NCBI GenBank assembly: GCA_014904845.1
Contig: MU119343.1
Span: forward strand, 3,202-67,201
Direction: 5' to 3'
Length of the DNA: 64,000 nt
From: Acephala macrosclerotiorum
Taxonomy: Eukaryota; Ascomycota; Leotiomycetes; Helotiales; Mollisiaceae
Part shown: positions 45,378 to 56,178 of the stretch, piece by piece
How positions within the stretch are numbered: the first letter of the stretch is position 1
How the letters are laid out: the number at the start of each line of letters is the position of its first letter
Translations under genes and position numbers: made by a program
Notes under the pieces: model-generated
What the model saw: the letters and a program-made list of their open reading frames with translations, nothing else
Told to the model about the DNA's origin: nothing
Databases searched by the model: none

Positions 45378-45862
45378 AGCAAGTGCTTCTACGTCGTCGG
45401 GCATTTCCCATTATCTTGCCACTCCACACCACAACGGACTTTGCGCTCTTGAGCATGGTTTCTCTCTCCACCACCTTCGCACCTCTAGCAGTCACATCAT
45501 ACCGATTGACTGACCTTCAAGATACACACAGGCAAGTACTTCTACCTCTGTCCGACATTTCCTAACGTCTTGACATTCCACTGCACCATGTACTTTGCAT
45601 TCAGGAGCATGACCCCCTCATTTTCCCATTACCTTCAACACATCTAGCAATCACCTCGTGTCAATTGACTGATGTTCAGGATACCTAGCTACCACTACGC
45701 ACAGGCAGGTACATCTACCTCTGCTCTGTCAGATATTTCCCATCGGCTTGGCATTTTACGCCACAACGGACTCTGCATTCAAGAGTATGACCTCCTCATT
45801 TTTGCATCGCCTTCAAAACTTCTAGTGGTCACCTCATGTCCATTGACTGACCTTCAAAGGAC
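45378..45862 (+). repeat. Three diverged tandem copies, 153-183 bp, upstream of the zinc-cluster gene
   Basis: Copies begin at about 45378 (AGCAAGTGCTTCTACG), 45531 (GGCAAGTACTTCTACC) and 45714 (GGCAGGTACATCTACC). Each continues through a TTCCxxTxxCTTG, CACTCCAC/CATT, ACGGACTTTGC-type middle and ends ATTGACTGACCTTCA or ATTGACTGATGTTCA. The array ends about 210 bases before the ATG at 46074, so it lies in the likely promoter or 5' leader. Confidence 0.7.
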
Positions 45863-46073
45863 CAGACTAGCGTCAAAACGAGCTAGTACCTTGCACCTAG
45901 CGTATGATCACAGATATAACCACCTCTAACTTCCCCAACCACACCTTCCAACTTACACAACGTTTCGTCTGTTCGCAATCTATGCGCGAATAGCAGCTGA
46001 GCACATCTACTACCAATAGCATACATACCCGTCAACAACATACCTACCCAGATCATCGACGCAACCTTCGACA

Positions 46074-49000
46074 ATGGACGACACGGCTGAGCAGCAGCCT
46101 CTCGGCTCGGCTCCCTTTAACGCTTCCCCAGCACCAGCACCAGCATCAATATCTCAACCCCTTACCACAATGTCGCCAAAAACCCCCCGAACCCCATCCC
46201 CTTCCCCGCCACCTCAATTTAACTTCAATGAAGTTGCCTCTTCAAACCCCGAAGCAGCCTTCTTCGCCTCCGTCGATACTTCAGCACATCTCAAGCTGCA
46301 ACGTTCTGTTCGTGCACTTGCTACCGAAATCCAATCCAGACAACGTGCTGCAGCCCAAGCAGGTCTACGCAAAGCAGCCGGAGGAGCAACAGCTTACATC
46401 GACCAAGACGAGTCCGGTACCTACGATCCAAACCCAAAGCGGAAGAGAGCCACACCTCCTGCACCTTCAACCAAGAAGCCAAAGCGAGCGCGAATTCTTG
46501 GACCTGAAGACCTCGACGATGACGGCAATCCCAAGTCAAGAAAGAAGAACATGGTCGGATATCGAAATTTGGTTTCGTTCAAGTTCGAGAAGGAGAGTTC
46601 ACTTGCATATCTAAGAACCCTTACTCCGGAGCCATTTCCAGAGCCTGAGTTCGATAGGCCGGAATACAATGACCCGGAGGAGGAGAGTGATTCTGATACA
46701 GATTCTGATACAGATTCTGACGAGGATTCTGGCTATGGAGGATCGTTCCCGAAGAAGAGCAAGAGAAACATCAAGAAGCCTATTCGACTTGGTGAAACTC
46801 AAAGGTACACTTCCATCTTTCTTTCAATGTCCTTTTCTGTTCTAGAACTTTTGAAATGCACAGATACTAACACCCGAACAGAGACGATGGCTTAACCCTC
46901 GAAGGCTTAAGCATTGGTCACCCCCAGCGCCGAGGCTGCAAATCATGCTTCCTCTCCGGCAATGACGATTGCTCTCTCATCCAGGATCCGGACACCTATC
47001 CATGCGAAGAATGTGACGACGCAGGCTGCGATTGCCAACTCATCCTACCACCTAAATATAAGGCAGTCTGCAAACGCTGCAAAGCAATGCGTCAACCCTG
47101 CTCGTACAAGCTCGACGGCGGCAAAGACCAAGATAGCTGCAAAGCATGTGCCGACTCAGGCATAGAATGCTGTGCCGGTCCCCGCTCCGAAGGCAATTTC
47201 ACCCGCCGCATGGAGGCCGTCTTTTCCAGGACCACACCCGAGCGAGAGAAGCTTGCGGGTTTGAGAGAAGACAGCTCGCCGGAACGAGATAGGAAATATG
47301 TAATGTGCAACCAATGCCGAAACGGCGGCAAGAAATGCAATCTCAAAGGCAAGAAAGCTACTGGTCCTTGTCGCGAATGCAAGAAAGCTGGCCAAGAATG
47401 TCAATTTGTGTGGAAGCCAACACGACTCTTATCTCTCATGGGCAATGGAGAGGATTCGGCTAGCTCAAGGACACCCAAGAAGAAGGGCGGCAAGAATCGT
47501 CCTGATCGCGACCCCTTAACTCCATCTCCAACTAGTCGAGAACAAGCTGGCGAACCGCACACTCCAAACACACATACACAAACCCTCTATGCAGAGGTCG
47601 AAGCCAAGCTCAAGCGAAAGCAAAAGAAGCTCGAAGCCAAAGGACTTATTCCAAAGGATGAAGGCAAGCAACACACATCCTCATTCTCAAAGAACGGAAA
47701 GAAGTGGACATACGGGGATCAAAGTCCCAAGCTAATCGGCACGACACTAGGAGTCAAACACCAACACATCATAACCTCATTCTGCCACCCCATAAAATTC
47801 AACTACATTCCCCCTCCAACATTCTCTCCTTTTGACCTTCCAGTAACCCGTCGCTCGACCACATCCGAAGCATCAGTCGCTTCTTCTTCTAACACAAACC
47901 CCACCAACAACACCTCCATCTTCGGCAACAAATCCAACACATCCAGGAAGGAAAAGAAGAAATCCAAGAAGAGCAAGGTCATAGCTCCCCCACAACCAGA
48001 TCCATGCGATTTTTGCCTCTCCCCCTTCTTCCCCCTAACTGGCCTAGCCGATAACTCCGGTCCCAGAACCGTAGAAGGATATTACGACCCCTCTGGTAGC
48101 GGATTCGAAGAGATTTCTGGTGGGTATTCTGAGTTGGGGTATAAGAGTACGAAGATGTGCGTTGATTGCACTACGGCGAGGATTAGGATTATGGGGTGTG
48201 AGGGGCATCGAGGTTCGTCTTCGACTTTTTCGTTACTTTATGTGTTGATCTTTTGTTACACTATTTTTCGGTGTCTGTCATTGACTCAGTTCTTCACCCC
48301 CTCATAATGTCCAAAGGCAAACGATGCTAACCCATCTCCACTCCCCAGTTCGTAAACTCCGCATTGGTAAGCTAGGAGAATACACCGGCCAAGGAAAGAT
48401 TGAAGTCGACGAACGAGTCTTCAATGATCGCGATTGGGCTATTGCTTGTGTTGGTATGTCTCCCTCCCCCTTCCCCCCTTTCCACCTCTCCCCTATCACC
48501 CAGTAACTGACTTCTCCAAAGGGATACACACAGGCGACCTCCCCACCGGCAGCCTAATAACCACCGCCCTCTGGTGCAGCATCTGCCCCAACCTCGCCAC
48601 CCAAAAATGCTGTACGCGACAACCCGTCCTCACATCCTCATCTCCCGACACCTTCGATGTCCAAGGCGGCGAAGAAGGATGTGGATTGTTGCTTTGTGGT
48701 GCTTGTGAGGAGATGATGGGGAAGATGTGGACTGGTTTGTTCTTTCTTTCCCTATTTCCCTATTTCCTTCTTTCCCTAGTTTGCTTCCCCTTTCCCCCTT
48801 CGCAAGTTGTATCCCTTTCCTTCTTTGCCATTTCAAATTTTGATCTTGAAGACTTAACTCCCGGCGATTTGATTCTAGAAATCAAGATACTGATGATACA
48901 AATAGGAGGAATCCGCACCAACCCCGCTATCCTCTCAGCAGTCATTCGAGAACTCGTTAACCAATCCTGGCGATTCCCAGACGGTGTTAGAGCAGATGCT

Positions 49001-49651
49001 TCTTTCCTCACCCCGGAGGGAGAGTTGATGGTTCGCCTTGAGCAGGGGTTTGGTGAGAGTAAGGCCGATCCTGGATTCTTGGATGCGATGTCCGCTTCTG
49101 CTTCTCTCGAATTTGGTGCGGGTTTTGGGGAGGGTAAGGAATGGGGTGGTGCTGGTTCTGGCAGTAGAAAGAAGGGTGATGGTGGTAGGGAGAGAGGTGA
49201 GGACGACATGCTAGATTACGATTTCGGCAATCGCGGTACAGGCGACGCCAAGGTCAAGAAAGAGCGCGAGCCCAAGAAAGACTCCAAAGGCAAAGGCAAG
49301 GATTGGAGCTATTTCGAGCCTCAATACCGACCAAAGGACTGGGACCGTGAGCGCAGCGAGCCTAACCACCACTCCGACGACGACATGGATAACGCCACCT
49401 CTGGCAGTTTCGAAGTCCAAGCACCTCAACCCCGACACAAAGGCAAATCCAAGGCAATAGGCTTCAAGGAGGAAGAGGGAACATTGACATCGAAGCCAGG
49501 TCGCAATGGTAGAGCTCGACGAGGCTCAGCACTCTTCGACGGCGAACTCGAGTTCGGAGGGCCCTTGAGCAAAGATGCTAGGAAGGAAAATGAGCGAAGA
49601 TTAAGCAATGCGTTTGGTGGGCAGGTTATTGACCTTACAAAGGACGACTAA
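46074..49651 (+). CDS. Large nuclear protein with three tandem Zn2Cys6-like modules
   Basis: Five exons (46074-46804, 46882-48212, 48349-48453, 48522-48734, 48906-49651) with in-frame junctions give 1041 residues. Residues 1-243 are Pro/Ser-rich with nuclear-signal-like basics ([11 protein letters not shown]) and an acidic [13 protein letters not shown] run. Three modules follow: C263-x2-C-x7-C-x10-C-x2-C-x6-C295; C307-x2-C-x6-C-x12-C-x2-C-x6-C340; C386-x2-C-x6-C-x10-C-x2-C-x6-C417. Modules 2 and 3 match the fungal Zn2Cys6 consensus exactly. More Cys pairs lie in exons 2-4 (CDFC, CVDC, CSIC, CGAC). The C-terminus is charged, glycine-rich and ends VIDLTKDD, a SUMO-interacting-motif-like sequence. 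Likely a DNA- or chromatin-associated regulator; target unknown. Confidence 0.85.
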
Positions 49652-49829
49652 TCATCCAGGGAGCATTTTTATGTACATTAATAGCAAAAGCCTGACTTTT
49701 TTGGAGCACTTATCAAAGGGTGGATTGTCCAGCTGGGGGAGAATAATTATGCCAAGGGGAGCGGGGCGGAAAGTGGTTATTCTAAAGATAGAAATTATCG
49801 AAGGGAAAAGTATTCAAATTCTAAAAAAG
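49652..49829. other. 3' flank of the zinc-cluster gene
   Basis: Short non-coding stretch leading into AT-rich repeats. Confidence 0.4.
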
Positions 49830-50330
49830 TAATTTATTTTACTTTTTTAAATTTGAAAATCTCCCAAATTGAATCGGAACTTATAACGACCAAAAGTGCT
49901 CAATTCAGGCCAGTAAGAAAATAGCTCTTAATATAAAAAAAATAAATTGTCAAATCGAAACATTTGATAACCACCGCAGTTAATTCACGTGATCTGCACT
50001 TTCTCCTAATTTGAAGATTTTCAAGTTGGATTCAAAACTTGTAGCCACCAAAAGTCTTTACTTGAACTTAATAAGAAATTCCTTATTATTAATATTAAAA
50101 GTCGTATCCCAAATCCAGACAATTAAGAAACCTCCTCATTCACCTTCACGTGATCAACCCCCTTTCACTATCTTGAAAGTTCCTAAAATAGATCAAGGAT
50201 TTTCCCTATCAAAAGTCCTCAGTCCATGTTAGAAAGTGTGCATAAAATTCCTTAAAAATTACAAGTAATAATCAATAGCAAACATCAAGTTCAGGTAAGC
50301 AATCCATTGCATCGCTACTAAATAGCATGC
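49830..50330 (+). repeat. AT-rich tandem repeat, about 160 bp period, each unit with CACGTG
   Basis: Two CACGTGATC palindromes start at 49987 and 50147, 160 bases apart. A second anchor, ACCAAAAGT or ATCAAAAGT, recurs at about 49889, 50047 and 50209, spaced 158 and 162. The units also share a TTTGAAGATTTTCAAGTTGGA / TTTGAAAATCTCCCAAATTGAA-type head. At least 2.5 copies are present. No coding frame. Confidence 0.7.
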
Positions 50331-50826
50331 ACTTAGCAAAGCTATTTCATAATCCATTTTATCCACGTTCATCAAGCCTCGCCAGGCACAACACATATCA
50401 TTCATCTCATTCATGTCGTCTCAGCTCTCTTCCCCCACCACTGAAATCCTCCCCTTCACAGCTCCTCGTGAAACCATATCCCATATGCCCAAGTCCATGC
50501 ACGGACCATATCTACCCCACCCCCTCAGCAAACCCCAAACTCCAAAGCCATGCAAGTAAAACAACCACCAACTCCATCGTACCATGCTGTACCATTTTTA
50601 TTCGTTCGCGCCTGGAAGAAGACCGAACCGCAATTCGTAATCGAGTCGTGACCGAGAGGGGAGCAACCATCAACCAAATATGCTTCTTGTCAACCAAATC
50701 GAATTCGTATCGTCGTCCGTCCGGTATCGCCCTTGGTGGAAAACTCGTAGAAAACAAAAGGGGCCAAATAAACAAGTCGGAAACCGAAACCTAAAGACCA
50801 AATCGTTTACATGAAACCAAATCCCT
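50331..50826. other. Intergenic, 3' flank of PFKFB
   Basis: A 155-codon plus frame (50327-50794) has a low-complexity Ser/Pro/His product and is not accepted. The remainder is the likely 3' UTR of the minus-strand kinase gene. Confidence 0.4.
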
Positions 50827-52676
<1,850 letters not shown>

Positions 52677-55085
52677 TCTTGTGGACAATCGACTGTGCGG
52701 AGTATGGAGAGAGAAGTTGGAGAAGTAAGTGGAGGGGATTTCAGGGTAATTGAAGGGATGCAGAAGAGTAGGGAGAGATGTGGAGTTGATCGCGTGAGGT
52801 GTTGTAGAAAAGGACCGGGAAAGATCGGCTGGCAGCGGTTTCCCTCACGATCGCAAGACGCGCACACGAGGTGTTTGTATTACGAGGTCAAGCAGGTCTG
52901 GCTGTTGAGTGATCTCTCATGCAGCAGTAGACAATTGACCGAAGTCGTGGTGGCGATGTGCAGATTTGTGGTGGTGAAAGTGTATGAGGGAAGGTTTGCA
53001 GAATCGGAAAGTTTTATGTTCTTTAAAATCTCGGGTCAACTGCCTTGGGGGCTCCTGGTTCGTGGCTCGTGGCTCGTGGCTTCCCTGCAATGACGATCCA
53101 GGGCCCCAGCCACCATCGTGCGGGGTGATTTCGGGACGAAGAATGCCTTCATCAATACCAGTATACGCAAACATGAAAGCGCCATAATATCTCATATCTC
53201 CTTCTGCTTTCTTGAATACTAGCTTCAAGTCAAAGTGCGCTCTTCTCTGCATACGCAATGCTTCTCGAAGTATCAGAGTATCAGAGTATCAGCTGCATTT
53301 ATTTGTGGAGTTTGCTTTTTCTCCCATCCACACTGCAATTACTTCCTCGCCCCAAAAGTCAGGCAAGACACGGCTCTGCAGCTAGACAGCGCCCAATCGA
53401 GCAGAAATTTGGCATCTCCCAGTCAGCAACATCAGATGTCCTCTGAACTGCGTCAGGAGACATGTTCTGGTCATGGGGTAGAAGAAGGATCGCATCTCCC
53501 CTCCAATTGCTGCAGAGCGCTGACTCCGAGATAGAAGATGGAAATCATGTTCCTAGGAAACTCGGGGTGCTCGACCTCGGGTTCCTGAATCTACCAGATC
53601 ACGACGTCCCCTTCACCGAGGACCAGGTTGAGAGACAGGTCAATGGAAATACCAGCAACTGTACTGGCTCTCCTTCCCGCTCTTGACACCTCATTCTCCA
53701 TTCTGCAGCACATCTCTTCACCGCCAACAAAAACCCTGCAGCCATACAACGCGCCTTGTCCTGCACGTGTTGATACATGCAGAAATAACCACAAACAAAC
53801 ATGGCAAAAGACGATAATTTAACATCGACCAAAGACATTCGTGCGGACAGGAATGGGATGCGAACGACGTACATTTCCCATACTGTACATCTCCTTCTTC
53901 TTATTCCTCTTTGGGCTCCCACCCTCACGTCCGGCCATTACTCCTGAAATCATCTTCCTATCTTGCTTCGATCTGTTGGCGGGATGGAGATACGCACGGT
54001 ATGAACTACAGAGGATCCTGAGGTAGTGAAAGGGGAGCAAAGATGCAGGAATGGCAAATTGTCACACCGCTTTATGCAACTCAGCAACAGAGACGCGGTA
54101 TCGTGATGGATGTTGAGGAGTCAAGGTGGAGAATTTCCGGATTTTCTGGATTGCTGACAGGATTGTGGGATAACGAGGCTTTCACGATAAGGGCGATAAC
54201 GATAACCTTGCATGAGGTTAAAGCGGCGAGGGGTGGGCGTGCTTACCCAGGGATGGTGGAGAGGGAGTGAGGATATACTTGGACTAGAAAGAGGGCTTAT
54301 GAGGGGCTTGGAGAGATCTACTAGAAGATATGGACGGGAAGGATTACACAAGAGGAGGATAGTAGACTTTATCTCTTCGAATTGGAGCAGAAGTCACGGG
54401 TGTTGTCGCTATTGTACGCCATGCCCAGAAGCGTTAGCTGTATGGACCGTGCACTCAGACCTCAAAATAGATTTTCGATTTCGATCTTCTTCCTCGTCTT
54501 TGAACAGCAACGTTGAGGATGCAAGTGGTCCGCGGATATGACACCCTTCATATATTGGAACGGCGGATGTTTTGGAGAAGTGGCGGATGTGATGCCTCTC
54601 TTTTGGGCTTCGGAGAAAAGCTCTCAGTCTTCGAGCGACTGGATTGACCGTTTGCTCGACCCTGTGATAAAGGGGTTCTTTTTAGAGACAACCGCCAGCA
54701 AAGCAGACGAATGTCTTCACTTGATTTGTGCATCTAAGTTCAACTCCTCTTTCCTGTATCGTACACGCACCCTCCCTTCTATGAAAATCCACATTTGCAC
54801 TTCGCTTTCGCTGTTTCTGAACTTCACATGCAGTTCAACACGCTTATCATCTGCTCATTGGTGCAAAAATTTAATGCTTGATATTCTACATGTTGCTACA
54901 ATACAGTACTGGACAAACACCACTTTCCAAAGTTCTCTTCATCAACCCGAACCATCCTCATTTGTGTGCTCAACCTATTTCATCTTGACCACTTGGGCCC
55001 GCTTCGGAACTTCTCCAGCCCCTTTCTTTAACTCCCCTCTTCCTGTACTTTCCCAAAGCTACCAATTCCGTCCGTCAAACTAACA
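52677..55085. other. Intergenic, no supported gene
   Basis: About 2.4 kb. The first few hundred bases are the PFKFB promoter. A triplicated octamer AGTATCAG lies near 53270-53293. Scattered frames have no family resemblance. From about 54975 the sequence begins to share blocks with the two repeats at 55.2 and 55.4 kb. Confidence 0.45.
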
Positions 55086-55163
55086 ACTAGCAAAGCATCT
55101 GCCAAGCATGTTTTCATTAATCAGTGAACGAAAGTTAGGGGACCGAAGATGATCAGAAACCGC
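55086..55163 (+). rRNA. 18S rRNA fragment (internal)
   Basis: The run includes GTTTTCATTAATCAGTGAAC and then GAAAGTTAGGGGACCGAAG followed by ATGATCAGAAACCG. This is the universally conserved internal 18S segment preceding the GATCAGATACCGTCGTAGTC site, with a few substitutions. The similarity breaks off at about 55163. It is far too short to be functional. Strand is that of the mature rRNA. Confidence 0.8.
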
Positions 55164-55331
55164 CTGAGTGAACGCTTCTGCGTCTATAGGTCCACAACTC
55201 CCTTCCCCTGCTTCACCTTGACCACTTGGGCCTTCTTCAGAACCTTGACGGCATAGAACCAGGAGTTGTGCTTCGACTGAACAAAGTATGCTCTGTACTC
55301 TTCTAAAGTTACCCGTTCCAAGGACAGCGGC

Positions 55332-55364
55332 GTCCATAGGTGGACCTGCGGAAGGATAATTACA
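55332..55364 (+). rRNA. 18S rRNA 3'-end fragment
   Basis: ATAGGTGGACCTGCGGAAGG with ATAATTAC corresponds to the conserved 3' end of 18S rRNA (GTAGGTGAACCTGCGGAAGGATCATTA) with two or three changes. It is in the same orientation as the upstream 18S piece. No recognisable ITS or 5.8S sequence follows. Confidence 0.8.
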
Positions 55365-55561
55365 AGGAAGCTTTTAAGCTCTCAGCTTCCCTCATTTGCA
55401 TGCCCCCCTTGCCTCATCTTAGCCGCCAGGTCCTTCTTCAGAGCCTTGAAGACATAGAACCGGGAATGAGTTATGCTTCGACTGAACAAGCTGTACATCT
55501 CCAAAACAACTAGCCCTTTACCCAAGTGTCTAAGATGTAATGTTGGCTATCGAGAGTATTC

Positions 55562-55935
55562 ACAGATTCCAACAGAGCCTGCCCTGGCGTCTTAGTTGAT
55601 CCCTGGGATTGAGAGGCTGCGTGGTCTTGGGCGCCCTTGCGGAAGTTTGGCTGTGGTAGGACTGGACTAGCTTCCTTTCCGTTGGGCCATCGTGAGATAT
55701 AGTCGGACCTTCTGAGAGGTAATTGTCTATTGCTGTACTTTTGCCAGTGTGCGAATGGACCCCCTTCTCCTCTCCCAAGCAGCGGCCTGGTCACTGTTCC
55801 TCCAGGAATGGAGCTGGGGAGATGGTGTACCGTGTCGCCAGGGTACCGAACTCTTCGAAGAGCAATCGGTCGTACTCGGAGATGGTCACGAGGAAGAGGA
55901 TGTCCGGTCTGCTCTTGTAGGTATGATATAGTCTG
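55562..55935 (-). pseudogene. Decayed coding fragment of unknown family
   Basis: One minus-strand frame reads VTISEYDRLLFEEFGTLATR and, after a TGA, GEEKGVHSHTGKSTAIDNYL and ISHDGPTERKLVQSYHSQ to a TAG. Apart from the one stop it is coherent over 120 codons. No family is recognised. It lies between the 18S and 28S fragments. Confidence 0.35.
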
Positions 55936-56105
55936 TCTAACTTTCAATAGCTCACGTCCTCCTTGGGTGAACGCAATTCGAACAACCTTCCAGCGGGCAG
56001 CCAAGCCTCTTAGTACTCCATGTACTAGAAAGGAGAGCAATCACGTCGAACAACTTTTTGCAAATATGCATTCAGGGACTCGGCTGGCGCGTTCTAGTAT
56101 TATGT

Positions 56106-56178
56106 GCTGACGGTCTTGGCGGGGTTCGTCCGTCCGGCGTACAATTAACAACCAAATTAGAACCGGCACGAAGAAGAG
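56106..56178 (+). rRNA. 28S rRNA fragment (internal)
   Basis: GCTGACGGTCTTGGCGGGG and then CGTACAATTAACAACCAAAT with TAGAACCGGCACGAAGAAG align with the fungal large-subunit segment around CTACAATTAACRRYCAACT and TAGAACTGGTACGGACAAGG. The match covers about 70 bases with several substitutions. Order and orientation (18S then 28S, plus strand) agree with an rDNA unit, but the distance is far shorter than in intact rDNA. Confidence 0.7.

Larger units (their letters stand above)
54975..55515 (+). repeat. Three related blocks of about 100-130 bp interleaved with rRNA fragments
   Basis: Blocks at about 54975-55075, 55200-55320 and 55400-55515 share CCTTGACCACTTGGGCC / CATCTTGACCACTTGGGCC / CATCTTAGCCGCCAGGTCC, then CTTCTTCAGAACCTTGA / CTTCTTCAGAGCCTTGA, then GCTTCGACTGAACAA in the last two. 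Read on the minus strand the last two give related peptides (FYAVKVLKKAQVVKVKQGKG and FYVFKALKKDLAAKMRQGG). They may be decayed duplicates of a small basic-protein exon. Confidence 0.5.

Noticed and set aside
50327..50794. 155-codon plus frame below the PFKFB gene
   Set aside because: Low-complexity Ser/Pro/His product, no features, and antisense to a likely 3' UTR.
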